A stretch of 64,000 nucleotides of DNA from Bathymodiolus brooksi (lineage: Eukaryota; Mollusca; Bivalvia; Mytilida; Modiolidae), in contig OY804578.1 in NCBI GenBank assembly GCA_963680875.1, positions 97,679,689 to 97,743,688 of the forward strand. The letters run 5' to 3'. Within the stretch, counting starts at the first letter, position 1; each line of letters opens with the position of its first letter. Shown in pieces: positions 48,477-57,907 of the stretch. The notes below the pieces were generated by a model that worked only from the letters and a program-made list of their open reading frames with translations, was not told the origin of the DNA and made no database searches. A program made the position numbers and the translations under genes.

Positions 48477-48890
48477 ACTGAGTGAGTCAGTGTTGTTTAA
48501 CACAAAATGGACAATTTTCTAGCTATATTATGGTGAGAACGAGTTACATTCAATGAGATAATAATGATGTCTGCTTCGTACTACACCAACGTGCTTGCCG
48601 GTAGTTGGAATTTTATAGTGTCTGGGGGAAGGAAGTGCAGCCATTTATAACAGCTGATATTAATCAGATTGTTCTGCAGGTAGACATGTTGCTGCACTTG
48701 AACACATTATCCTGATTCCCAGCTAGCCAGTCAGTCTATTCTCTTGCTTCTTAATGCGGAGTGCTTAGAGGAGAAACAGCAAATACCAATTTTATATTCT
48801 TTGGTTTGACCTGACCAAGGTTCAAACCCATGACCAATCACACTTGAGGTGAACCCTTAACCATTACACCACTGATGCGGTAGAAAATGT
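48477..48890 (-). mobile_element. SINE of a second family, reverse orientation
   Basis: Its head, on the right, reads on the - strand as 'ccgcatcagtggtgtaatggttaa', then 'tgtgattggtcatgggtttgaacc', a tRNA-like A-box and B-box. The tail (left) matches 51583-51650 ('gtgttgtttaaca...tttctagctatattatggtga'). It ends 80 bp before the next SLC6 exon. Confidence 0.75.
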
Positions 48891-48972
48891 TTTTTAGTTT
48901 GGTAGATTGTTTAGTATTGGGGTAGCTGTTTGAAATAGTAAAAACAATTATATTCTTTCTATCCACTTTTAG

Positions 48973-49132
48973 GGGTATTATGTTTGGTGAGCTGCTGTAT
49001 TGGAATAATTTTTGTATTGGGAAGTGGATCATACTGGGTAGCTTTGTTTGATAGCTATGCAGGATCATTTCCTCTTATCACAGTGGCCTTAATGGAAGCT
49101 ATTTCTATAGGATGGGTATATGGAGTAGATCG
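48973..49132 (+). CDS. SLC6 transporter exon: TM9 and TM10
   Basis: Acceptor TCCACTTTTAG, donor TCG|GTAAGA. Two bases complete a Gly codon, 52 codons follow and two bases are left. It encodes TM9 (V-L-C-L-V-S-C-C-I-G-I-I-F-V-L-G-S-G) and TM10 (Y-W-V-A-L-F-D-S-Y-A-G-S-F-P-L-I-T-V-A-L-M-E-A-I), ending in W-V-Y-G-V-D-R. The Y-W-x-x-L-x-D-S-Y and Y-G-V-D-R blocks are near-invariant in SLC6. Confidence 0.95.
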
Positions 49133-49319
49133 GTAAGAGTTTTTGCTATTTAGCTGTCAATATAGTGATTAATTGTTCAATTAATTTCTCAAGTCTATTT
49201 AAAAGGTCTGCAGACAAAATTTGGAAGAAAACATGCATGTTATTTGTTATAATATTCATGTTATTTTTTAACCAATTTTTCAATATTTTATGATCAAAGC
49301 ATTATGATATAAATAACTG

Positions 49320-49690
49320 TTATAAAAGACATAGGGCTGTTGTGGTCAAGATTGTATGGTAGTTGGTGATATACCGGTATACTGAATTGGGATTTACAAC
49401 TACCTATTCAATCAGTGCCTATCACCACGGTCAAGATTGTATGGTAGTTGGTGATATACCGGTATACTGAATTGGGATTTACAACTACCTATTCAATCAG
49501 TGCCTATCACCACTAACGTTGTGTGTTCGAATCCCTCTCATGGTGATGTATACTGAATTCAACATTATGTGATAAAGTTCGTCAGTGACTTGTGACAGGT
49601 CAGTGGTTTTCTCAGGATACTCTGGTTTCCTCCAACAATAAAACTTTAGTGGTGATAGGCACTGATTGCACAGGTACGATCACGACCGCC
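49320..49690 (+). mobile_element. SINE with 86-bp duplication in its head
   Basis: 'ggtcaagattgtatggtagttggtgatatac' through 'cagtgcctatcaccac' occurs at 49343 and again at 49429 (period 86), then B-box (GTGTGTTCGAATCCC), body and a truncated tail. A short inverted head fragment (gtggtgataggcactgattgc) follows at 49650. Confidence 0.8.
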
Positions 49691-49699
49691 ACTCACGTA

Positions 49700-50038
49700 A
49701 AGTAATTTCTTCACAACTGCTTTAATACAAATCTGGCTATTTATTGGACATTAAGAAGAAATTACCTCCCTTGTTTACAATAAAATATTATACACTTATT
49801 GGCTGGTATGAGGGTAATAGCAACTTTATATTATTTCCCGAGACACCAAGTATTGCATGAGGCAACAAATGCATAAGAAAGTAAGTAAATGTATTTGTAG
49901 ATTAAACAGAATAGACGGTATTCAGTATCTAAGAAGAGTGGTACAACTAACATAGTGATTTATCACACTTTGTTTCTGACTGTACTGTCCTTTGCAAGAT
50001 GAAAAATAAAAGTAAGAGAGAGAGAGAGATAGAGAATT
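49700..50038. other. No gene; short GA repeat
   Basis: AT-rich sequence ending in (GA)n at about 50014-50034. Confidence 0.6.
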
Positions 50039-50290
50039 ATGGTGTTTGACGACACTTTCAGATCAGCTATATCACGGCAGTCAGTTTTATTGGTGGTTGA
50101 AACCAGAGTCCGAGGAAAAAGCATAATAAAAGTAGGGTTAGGGTTATGGTGTTTAAAGCTACTTTTAACAATATTTCAGTTATATCGTGTCGGTCAGTTT
50201 AATTGGTTGAGGAAACTGTAGTACCCGGAGAAAACCACAGACCTATCGCAAGTCACTGACAAACTTTATCACATAATGATGTATCGAGCA
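50039..50290 (-). mobile_element. Two adjacent SINE fragments, reverse orientation
   Basis: 50039-50115 and 50130-50290 each match the reverse of the SINE tail and body ('atggtgtttaaagctac', 'aatatttcagttatatcgtg', 'cgcaagtcactgacaaactt'). Confidence 0.75.
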
Positions 50291-50366
50291 TAGTAAAAGT
50301 AAGAAATACAATAAAAATCTAATGTTAATTAATAAGATTATTTATGACCGCTCTATTGTTTTTTAT

Positions 50367-51055
50367 CCCCTCGCCAACGAAGTTGCGAAGGGATATAGTA
50401 ACGCTACCGTCCGTCCTTCCTTCTGTCTGTCCGTCCAACCGTAACATCCTTGTGAACACTCTAGAATCAACATCCTTCAATGGATTTTGACCAAACTTGG
50501 TACATACTTAGTCCTTTAAAAGAGAATCTGGAACCCTATTGATTTTCAAGGTCAAAGGTCAAGGTCACCGGGTCAATTTTTTTTACCACATAACTTCCTT
50601 GTGAACACTCTAGAATCAACATCTTTCAATGGATTTTCACCAAACTTGGTACATACTTAGTCCTTAAAAAATTCTGGAACCCTATCGATTTTCAAGGTCA
50701 TAGGTCAAGGTCACCGGGTCAAATTTTTACCACGTAACATCCTTGTGAACACTCTAGAATCAACATCCTTCAATAGATTTTGACCAAGCTAGGTACATAC
50801 TTAGTCCTTAAGAGAATCTGGAACCCTATTGATTTTCAAGGTCATAGGTCAAAGGTCAAGGGCACAGAGTCGAATATTTTTACTGTGTAACATCCGTGTG
50901 AACACTCTAGAATCAACATCCTTCAATGGATTTTGACCAAACTTGGTACATACTTAGTCCTTAAGACAATCTGGAACCCTATTGATTTTCAAGGTCAAAG
51001 GTCAAGGTCACCAAGTCAAATTTTTAGGTTTAGGTGAGGGGATACACGTTGCCCT
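50367..51055 (+). repeat. Dispersed element with four about 145-bp tandem units carrying AGGTCA repeats
   Basis: It begins CCCTCGCCAACGAAGTTGCG and ends 'gtgaggggatacacgttgcccttg'. Between are four units, each with 'cttgtgaacactctagaatc', 'ttcaatggattttgaccaaa', 'cttggtacatacttagtcct' and 'gattttcaaggtca..aggtcaaggtcac'. Perfect AGGTCA direct repeats spaced by one base lie at 50549-50561, 50839-50851 and 50992-51004. The element ends 63 bp before an SLC6 exon. Confidence 0.85.
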
Positions 51056-51118
51056 TGTTTATTTTATTTTTCACTCATCTATTCCGGTTACAATTTATGT
51101 GGGTTTTTTTTTTTTAAG

Positions 51119-51281
51119 GTTTGCCGATGACATACAAGTGATGATTGGATCTCCAATCAGTATATACTGGAAAGTTACATGGAGATACATAGCACCATTT
51201 ATGATAAGTGGGTTACTATTAGCAACCTTTATTAGTAAAATTGTAAATCCTATTACATACACAGCTTATGACAAAGATAAA
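51119..51281 (+). CDS. SLC6 transporter exon: TM11
   Basis: Acceptor with a long T run ending TTTTAAG (AAG rather than CAG), donor AAA|GTAAGT. The first base completes Arg and 54 codons follow. It encodes F-A-D-D-I-Q-V-M-I-G, matching the F-x-x-D-I-x-x-M-I-G motif after TM10, then W-K-V-T-W-R-Y-I-A-P and TM11 (F-M-I-S-G-L-L-L-A-T-F-I-S-K-I-V). It leaves in phase 0. Confidence 0.94.
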
Positions 51282-51329
51282 GTAAGTATAATATGTTTCT
51301 GTATTGTAAGTTTCATATTTGAAAAACTG

Positions 51330-51420
51330 CATCGTTAGTGTAATGGTTAGCATGCTTGCCTCGAGTGTGGTAGATCGTGGGTTTGAGCCCCAGTCGTGTC
51401 AAACCAAAGACTAAAAAATT
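51330..51420 (+). repeat. tRNA-like SINE head (second family)
   Basis: GTTAGTGTAATGGTTAGCAT (A-box) and GTGGGTTTGAGCCCC (B-box) are 38 bp apart. The outer ends cannot form a tRNA acceptor stem, so this is a SINE head and not a tRNA gene. It lies 49 bp after the exon. Confidence 0.7.
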
Positions 51421-51582
51421 GGCAAATTTCAAGAATATAAAACTATTTTCGAACTTTATTTCAATATGTAAAGATTTTTAATTTCATATTTATTACAAGT
51501 TTTAATTTAAAAGAAAATAACCTTTCAATCACATAACAATAATAGCATCACATTGAATATAGCATTTTTATTATAGAGTGAG

Positions 51583-51945
51583 TGAGTGATTGTTGTTTAA
51601 CATCAACTCTGCAATTTTTCAGCTATATCATGGTGAAAACAAGTTAATTTTCAATGAGATAGTGATGAGGTCCCCTCTGTACTAGACCAACACGCTTAGT
51701 TGATTTTTTATAGTGCTAGCTCACTGAAACAACAGATCGTGGATAGACATGTCGCCCCACTCGGACACATTATCCTCTTACGAGCAAACCAGTGTGTGCT
51801 CTTTCTCCTTAATGCTGCGTGCTTAGCGGAGAAACAACAAATACCAATTTTATAGTCTTTGGTTTGACCCGATCGGAACTCTAACCCACGATCTACCACA
51901 CTCAAGGCGAGCATGCTAACCATTACACTACTGATGCAGATTTTT
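51583..51945 (-). mobile_element. SINE of the second family, full length, reverse orientation
   Basis: Its head at the right end reads on the - strand GTAGTGTAATGGTTAGCATG ... ATCGTGGGTTAGAGTTCCGA, then 'gggtcaaaccaaagactata'. The tail is at the left ('gttgtttaacatcaactctg', 'cagctatatcatggtgaaaa'). It faces the head fragment at 51330-51420. Confidence 0.8.
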
Positions 51946-52154
51946 ATTTTAGATAATATGTGATAGATTTCAATTACTATAGTTTATCTAGTCACACCAA
52001 TGTTTCATTTTATTGTGTTTTATTACAATATAAATAAGTATTTTCTTGATGTCAACTTTCTGTTTACCATAGTATAATTAGATTTGTTTCCTTTACATGA
52101 CAAAACTTTTGTAAACAGATTCAACATATTCAAAATTATTTGATTTATCATATA

Positions 52155-53773
52155 CACTCCGACAAAAGTTAAGCACCACCCTATATTTTTATCGATATAT
52201 TTTTTACATCAATACTGTTAAAACAATAAAATAGATATCACCATTTTTCTTACACTTCTTAAAAGACTACACCAAGGGCTCTAAAATTACCAATCTACGA
52301 AGTATTTATCATCCTGAAAGACGTGACCATGACGTGGCAAAAATGGGGTTCAAAACAGGTGCTGGAAAAATGTAAAACCAGTTTGTCTTTGATGGAAGTT
52401 TTTAACATTGCATTAAAATGCTGAGTCTTCAGATTTTAAGAACTTTTAAATGCATCTATTGTGTGTATGTGTAAGGCATAAAAATCAATAACGAGTATAT
52501 CCACCGTGTTTATTGTGAAGTTCTGTAACACGCCTCGTCATGCTTCGCACAAGACGCCTAAGCCGTTCTTGGGGGAACTGTTGCCACTTCTGTAAGATAG
52601 CAGTTCTTAATTCGTCAATATTTTGACATTTTGGATTGCGTTGGTTGATTTTTCGGCCAATAAAGTCCCATACATGCTCTATAGGGTTCATGTCTGGCGA
52701 CATCGCAGGCCATGGAATTGTCTGAACAGCCTCTTGCTGTAAAAAATGTTGTACAATTGGGGCTCTATGTGGCCTAGCGTTGTCGTCCATGAACATTGGC
52801 CTTTCAGCCAACGCATGATTGTCAAAATGGGGGACTACGCGTGGAGCGAGCACATTGTCATGGTATTTTTGGCCTGTCAGATTACCATCAAGAACGTACA
52901 AGTCCAACTTACAGTCAAAGGAAAAACAAACCCAGACAGTAACACCCCCACCCCCAAAAGCAGTTGTGCCCAAAATCTGGTTGTCCTGAAATGAAGTGTT
53001 TCGTTGGTGCCAAACCCTTGCACGACCGTCAGTAGGGCGTAACAAAAAACGACTTTCATCAGACCAGTGGACCCGTCTCCATGTGCGAATAGTCCACCCC
53101 AAATGATCATGTGACCAGTCAAATCGAGCATGGCGATGACGTAATGTCAACTGTGGGCATTTTATGGGTCATCGCGCTCGCATTCCCTGATGGTGGAGGC
53201 GTCTGATTACAGTGCGTGTGCTAATGTGGCCTCCAAATGCTAAATTACCACGAAGTGCACCAGTTGTACTGAACGGCCGTTGCCGCACCCGTCTGGATAT
53301 GAGCCGGTCCTCTCTCAGCGTCGTTTTGCGAGGTCTACCTGCACGTGGGCGATCAGTAACATTCCCCGTTTGACGAAAACGCTGCATCAGTCGTACAATG
53401 ATGGAATGGTTAACCCTGATGTGGTCTGCCACCCTTCTATGGCTAAAACCACTGTTATGCATGCCAACAGCTTGCCACCTTTCTGGTATGGTTAAATTTC
53501 ACAGCATCATACTAAACCAATAGAAAATGAAACTTAAAACTCTACACAAAAAAAATCAGCTTTCGTTCGCAAACACAAATGTTGAAAAGTACACGGGGCA
53601 CTTTACACACCCTGTCTTATACACATAAATAAAAATTGATCAATAACCTGTTTCACAGGTAAGTAAGTATGTGTGTACAGGTAACGAAAACAGCAAACCA
53701 ATTTGAAATAAGTTCATTATTAGAAAAGATATTTTTGAAACAAGTCAGGTGGTGCTTAACTTTTGTCGGACTG
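52155..53773 (-). mobile_element. Tc1-like DNA transposon, 1619 bp
   Basis: The terminal inverted repeats CACTCCGACAAAAGTTAAGC (52155) and GCTTAACTTTTGTCGGACTG (ending 53773) are flanked by TA at 52153-52154 and 53774-53775, the Tc1/mariner target duplication. A - strand transposase frame (52485-53510) fills the middle. It is inserted in the intron before the last SLC6 exon, immediately next to a LINE insertion. Confidence 0.95.
52485..53510 (-). pseudogene. Tc1/mariner transposase, DD34E, with in-frame stop
   Basis: The enzyme cuts and pastes its element in the nucleus. One - strand frame runs from about 53510 to 52485 and encodes N-L-T-I-P-E-R-W-Q-A-V-G, a paired-like DNA-binding region with G-R-P-R-K, then the catalytic domain: H-W-S-D-E-S (first Asp), M-D-D-N-A-R-P-H (second Asp) and N-P-I-E-H-V-W (Glu), with 34 residues between the second Asp and Glu. 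A TGA at 53171-53169 (after M-R-A-R) interrupts it, with the same frame resuming. A second TGA precedes the N-L-T start. Both look like CGA to TGA changes. Apart from these the frame is clean, so it died recently. Confidence 0.93.
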
Positions 53774-53781
53774 TATATTAT
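53774..53781 (+). repeat. LINE target-site duplication, 3' side
   Basis: TATATTAT is repeated at 56741-56748 on the other side of the LINE. It overlaps the TA duplicated by the Tc1 element, so the two insertions touch. Confidence 0.75.
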
Positions 53782-56740
53782 TTTTTTTTTTTTTTCTCAA
53801 CTGCAAAATACATCAATACAGAATAGAGTACAATAATATAATAACATATAAAATAATCATACAATCTATATAGTAAAGTACAATTAAATCTTCTTACAAT
53901 CTTTTCCAATATATAATCATATGTATATTGCAGTGGAGGTTTTTTTTTTTTTTAGAATATAAAAGATGAGAAAGGGGTATTTTGCAGAGTTTAAAATTGT
54001 TTACTATTGATATATGTGATAACTATTTTTTTTTGTATAATTAGGAAAAAAAGTAGATAAGAATTTTAGTGTATTTTTAAAAAGAAAAAAAGAAAAGACA
54101 TTGAGAAGATGAATGTACTTTATATTGACATTTATATGTAAAACTTTTATGGTCTGGTCTGGTGCAAACAATCAATTGGACTATAACACTGTACCAGATA
54201 TACAAAAGTATTATTTGGATGGATCAAACATTCATATTGTTTTAATTATCCCATAATGAATATACTATAAAGTATACTATAGTATAGTAAATATAAACAA
54301 GAAAAGTATATTTAGATAGACTATATCAGTTAGTATTTAGTGGAATCTCTATGGAAAGGGAATTTACATAAGAATAAAAACTATGTCAACAATCCTCAAA
54401 CAGTTTTTCAAAAGTACTCCAATGTAATTGAAATTCTGCAATTCTTTGATTTCGGACAGCAATCATTTTTTCAGTTTTATATAAATTTATCAAACAGGCT
54501 TTAAGCGAATGAATAGATAATTTTTTTCTTCAGACATCTTTTTGTATATATATAGTATTTTATGTTTAGTAAAATGGCATTGTATACATCATCTTTATAT
54601 ACTTTACCAACATCCCCAAAAATTAGAGTCTTCTTTAAAAATGTTTGGTTTATGTCTTTGTCACCGAACCAAGAAATTACTTGCCCTAGAAGATTTTGTA
54701 CATTTTCACAACCCCAAAAAATGTGTTCAATTGTTTCATTTTCCTTTTGGCAAAAATTACAATTTGCATCATCAATAATTTTTAATTTTTTCAGGAAATA
54801 ATTAGTAGCCAGAATATTGTGGTTTATTCTAAATTGAAACCAATGTAATTTTGTACATGCTGTAGCTTTAAAAGGGAGTATATAAATTTGTTTCCACTCA
54901 TTTGAATTAATATCGAAAACTGTATTCCATTTTCTTTGAGCTGTAGGAAAACTACTGTTTTTATTTAGAATTGTGTACATATCTTTTGAACCTTTAGAAC
55001 TTCGAAAAATATTTTGTAGAGATGATGGGACAAAAGGAGTCTGTAAATTAGATGATTTGTCTCCATATGGATATAATTTTAGCATTTGTCGTAAAGAACT
55101 AATAACCCCATTATATTGCAAAAAATTTACACAAAATCCAAATTTGTTTGAAAACTGATCTAAAGTCAGAAAAGAACCATCATCATTGACAAAATCGTTA
55201 ACAAACTTTACACCCCTGTTGAACCACTCTGGATAAAAGATAGTTCTTTTGTCAATTTTTACCTGTTTATTCAACCAAACTGTATTGGCAAGAAAGTTTG
55301 TCCAATCTTTGTTTTCGTCTTTTTCAATAACAGATTTCCAAGCATATAATACATCCTTCCAAAATAGATTTTTTACACTTTCTATTACTTGTTCTATATA
55401 TCCACTACCGCCACATGATAGTTTATTTATATCAATTGATGACATAAAAATATTCTGCCATTTACAATTGTTGAAAAAGAGTCTCCTGATCCATGTGGAC
55501 TTCAAAGCCAAAATAAAAGAATGTATATTAATCATCTTAAGTCCCCCCTCTTGATACTCCTTTTGCATGATATCCTTTTTCACTCTATTAACAGATGATT
55601 TCCAAATAAATGTATATAACATATCTTCAATATCTTTAATAATTTCTATACTAGGGTTTGGAAGTGCAATAAAAAGATGGTTAAGTACTGGCAGAATTAG
55701 TGATTTAACCACAGTAATATTACCTATAGGAGTTAAATTTCTTTTGTTCCACTGTTTAAAGAGTCCTTTCATTTTTTTTAAATATTTTTCATAATTGATC
55801 TTTGTAATTTTAGAAATATCAACATCAAAATTTATTCCCAGAACAGTAAACGTAGTTTTTCCCCAGGAGAGATTCCAGTTTTCACATAGTCTATCACTGC
55901 TGTATTTTTTGCTTCCTATCCAAATAACTTGTGTTTTTGAAAAAATTATTGTAAGGCCTGATATCTTTTTGAACCATTCCAATTCCAAAAGTGTTTCATT
56001 TAATGATTCTTCTGATCCATCCAAAATTACTGATGTATCATCAGCGAATTGAGAAATTTCATGTTCTGAGTGCAAGACTTTAATTCCTTTTATTTTAGAG
56101 TTTTCTCTTATTTTTATAGCCATTATTTCAGCACATAGTATGAATAAATAAGGGGACAATGGATCCCCTTGCCTACAGCCTCTCTCTATACGAAAAAACT
56201 CAGATAAATTCCCTCCCTGATTGACTGCAGATTTAATGTTGTTATAAAACGTTTTAACCCATTTTTGAATAGATTCCCCAAAATTGAAAAATTTTAAAAT
56301 GTTATTAAGAAAGTTCCATGATATTGAGTCGAAATCCTTCTCAAAATCTATTAACAAAAATAAACCAGGTATATCATTCTCCTCTGCATATTCCATTATA
56401 TCAAACAAAAGCCTAATATTTTCCCCTATGTACCTACCTGCAATAAAACCAGTCTGATCATTATTAATTAATGTGGGGAGAACTTTTTTAGTTCTATTTG
56501 CTATCACCCCAGACCCTATCTTATATACTGTATTCAACAATGAGATTGGCTGCCAATTTTCTAGAAAATGTCTTGATTTGTCTCCCTTTGGTAAACATGT
56601 GATTATACCTTGTTTTTGTGTAACAGATAAACTTCCTAAACTATACCCATAATTTAAAGAACCAATAACAAAAACTTTCAGATCTTTCCAAAAAAACTTT
56701 AAAAACTCTGATGTAAACCCATCTGATCCAGGACTTTTGT
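53782..56740 (-). mobile_element. 5'-truncated LINE insertion, about 2.96 kb
   Basis: It is bounded by an 8-bp direct repeat (TATATTAT). A T run at 53780-53795 is the poly(A) tail seen from the + strand. It contains one long reverse transcriptase frame and about 700 bp of 3' UTR (53796-54500). The 5' end is cut inside the start of the reverse transcriptase domain. It lies 229 bp upstream of the last SLC6 exon. Confidence 0.9.
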
Positions 56741-56744
56741 TATA
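54501..56744 (-). CDS. LINE reverse transcriptase ORF (N-terminally truncated, open for about 746 codons)
   Basis: A - strand frame is open from 56744 to the stop at 54501. It starts within the domain at S-P-G-S-D-G-F-T-S-E-F, continues through L-P-K-G-D and N-W-Q-P-I-S-L-L-N, then G-F-I-A-G-R, motif A (L-L-I-D-F-E-K-D-F-D-S-I-S-W), R-G-C-R-Q-G-D-P-L-S-P-Y-L-F, and the catalytic F-A-D-D-T-S-V-I-L. A thumb region and a C-terminal Cys/His cluster (C-N-F-C ... E-H-I-F-W-G-C) follow. The arrangement is that of L1/Tx1-type non-LTR elements. The endonuclease and ORF1 parts are missing, so it cannot move by itself. No stop or frameshift was seen, which implies recent insertion. Motif A has Asp where Ala is usual (E-K-D-F-D-S). 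Confidence 0.92.
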   Translation of the reverse strand, partial: YNKSPGSDGFTSEFLKFFWKDLKVFVIGSLNYGYSLGSLSVTQKQGIITCLPKGDKSRHFLENWQPISLLNTVYKIGSGVIANRTKKVLPTLINNDQTGFIAGRYIGENIRLLFDIMEYAEENDIPGLFLLIDFEKDFDSISWNFLNNILKFFNFGESIQKWVKTFYNNIKSAVNQGGNLSEFFRIERGCRQGDPLSPYLFILCAEIMAIKIRENSKIKGIKVLHSEHEISQFADDTSVILDGSEESLNETLLELEWFKKISGLTIIFSKTQVIWIGSKKYSSDRLCENWNLSWGKTTFTVLGINFDVDISKITKINYEKYLKKMKGLFKQWNKRNLTPIGNITVVKSLILPVLNHLFIALPNPSIEIIKDIEDMLYTFIWKSSVNRVKKDIMQKEYQEGGLKMINIHSFILALKSTWIRRLFFNNCKWQNIFMSSIDINKLSCGGSGYIEQVIESVKNLFWKDVLYAWKSVIEKDENKDWTNFLANTVWLNKQVKIDKRTIFYPEWFNRGVKFVNDFVNDDGSFLTLDQFSNKFGFCVNFLQYNGVISSLRQMLKLYPYGDKSSNLQTPFVPSSLQNIFRSSKGSKDMYTILNKNSSFPTAQRKWNTVFDINSNEWKQIYILPFKATACTKLHWFQFRINHNILATNYFLKKLKIIDDANCNFCQKENETIEHIFWGCENVQNLLGQVISWFGDKDINQTFLKKTLIFGDVGKVYKDDVYNAILLNIKYYIYTKRCLKKKIIYSFA

Positions 56745-56748
56745 TTAT
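56741..56748 (+). repeat. LINE target-site duplication, 5' side
   Basis: TATATTAT, matching 53774-53781. Confidence 0.75.
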
Positions 56749-56969
56749 AGTAGTTCCTCCCTCCTCTCCTTAAAGACCATCCCTCTTGTCCTACCAGATT
56801 TCAGATGCACGGATAGTAAAATACTACTAACTTGTCCTTTCAGGAGAGGCCACTAAAAAAATATTAGGCCACTTTTTTTCATTTCAGAAGGGATGATTTT
56901 GTAAGAGGGGAATTACTGTACTGACAATTTATGATCTTGGCAACTATTATTTGTATTTTTTTCTTGTAG

Positions 56970-57293
56970 GCTGAAACATATCAGAGTCCGTACCCTTGGT
57001 ATGCTTCTGTAATGTCAGCCGTATTAGTCATGAGTTCAATTCTTTGTATTCCTGGAAATGCCTTATTACGTAAACTCGGAATTTTGAAAATGAGTTACTC
57101 AAAGAAAGCTCAGGCAGATATGCATGGAGTAACAAGCTCTACTGTGGCCTTTACTAGTGCTCGAGTTGACGCAGATAATGAAGAAGACAGTGATTCTGGA
57201 CATAATTCTGATGAACTCAATGTCACATCTCCGTTTATTGAAAGCAGAGGTACAAGCTGTGCTATTGAAGAAAATGACAATATACGACTCTAA
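56970..57293 (+). CDS. SLC6 transporter last exon: TM12 and C-terminal tail
   Basis: Acceptor TTTTTTCTTGTAG, phase 0, 107 codons and TAA at 57291-57293. It encodes Y-P-W-Y-A-S-V-M-S-A-V-L-V-M-S-S-I-L-C-I-P (TM12) and a cytoplasmic tail of about 75 residues. The tail has a basic stretch after the membrane, then an acidic, Ser-rich part (D-A-D-N-E-E-D-S-D-S-G-H-N-S-D-E-L) with possible casein-kinase-2-type sites, ending D-N-I-R-L. The tail is longer than in vertebrate B0AT1. The LINE and Tc1 insertions sit in the intron just upstream. Confidence 0.95.
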   Translation, partial: AETYQSPYPWYASVMSAVLVMSSILCIPGNALLRKLGILKMSYSKKAQADMHGVTSSTVAFTSARVDADNEEDSDSGHNSDELNVTSPFIESRGTSCAIEENDNIRL

Positions 57294-57842
57294 ATTATGT
57301 TAAGTATTCATTCAATCTTACTAAAAATAGAATATTGTCGACTTGCTCCTGTATGTTCTGTAACTTTGTGGAGAATACAGAAATTCAGGGTGTTAAACAG
57401 AACAAATCAAAATCTAAATATAGATTAATAGACCTTTTGTGCATTGCTGATTTGATTCTACAATTACTGTCATACATTTTTTCATAAGAGTTATTGTCCT
57501 TATGACGTGCAAAATCTTACCCATTCTTGCAAGAGCAACAGGATTTTCATTGAACTTTGCACGAAAAGGGACACTTTTGCCTGCATTAAAGGGAATCAAC
57601 CCTTATAAAAACGTGGACAAGTATATACTTGTAGAATCAAGTCAAAAATGTACAGTTGATCTATTTTATTAACAATTTGACAGTTTATTCAATAAGACAA
57701 ATAAATATTTATTAAGAAATGTGAAAATCCTAATAATATTGGTGCTTTATTGGAATTTGTGTTTGACAAAAAAAGTGACAATTTAATTTCATATTTATTA
57801 CACTACCAAGAAAAATACAACTAATCTAATGACTGGAATCAT
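57294..57842 (+). other. Likely 3' UTR and downstream sequence of the transporter gene
   Basis: AT-rich sequence directly after the stop codon without another gene. It probably contains the 3' UTR up to the polyadenylation signal near 57700. A 61-codon - strand frame (57414-57599) is not supported. Confidence 0.6.
57700..57705 (+). terminator. Candidate polyadenylation signal AATAAA
   Basis: AATAAA about 407 bases after the stop codon. It would give a short 3' UTR. Other AATAAA-like words exist further on, so the site is only a candidate. Confidence 0.5.
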
Positions 57843-57903
57843 TATGGTTCATTTCCTGTACCATTTAACGAATGTATTTACCAATTGCTCAATGAATATT
57901 GAC
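57843..57903. repeat. Outer left arm of an interrupted inverted repeat
   Basis: 'tttcctgtaccatttaacga', then 'atgtatttaccaattgctca' and 'atgaatattgaccaac' are the reverse complement of 59833-59893. Confidence 0.85.
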
Positions 57904-57907
57904 CAAC

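Larger units (their letters stand above)
11188..57293 (+). other. SLC6 amino-acid transporter gene, 3' part (8 coding exons)
   Basis: The eight exons join in phase to 612 codons including TAA, giving 611 residues. The encoded protein is a LeuT-fold, plasma-membrane Na+-coupled symporter. The order of motifs (G-A-F-L-I-P-Y in TM2, Y-Y-N in TM3, F-S-S-Y-N in TM6, E-G-T-G-L-A-F before TM8, Y-G-V-D-R after TM10) is that of SLC6. Details such as P-L-P-W-S-E-C, Y-F-W-Y-R and W-L-D-A-A-T-Q point to the SLC6A18/19/20 neutral amino-acid group rather than the monoamine or GABA carriers. The N-terminus and TM1, which hold much of the Na+ and substrate site, are not in the window. Introns are 16.3, 14.3, 2.1, 2.7, 1.1, 2.0 and 5.7 kb. 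Substrate is not predictable from what is visible. Confidence 0.9.

Noticed and set aside
50130..50150. Telomere-like GGGTTAGGGTTA repeat
   Set aside because: Only about two units, and it belongs to the reverse complement of the SINE tail and its flank.
51330..51405. tRNA gene
   Set aside because: A-box and B-box are present, but the ends do not pair as an acceptor stem and the same sequence recurs as a SINE head at 48830 and 51900 in reverse.
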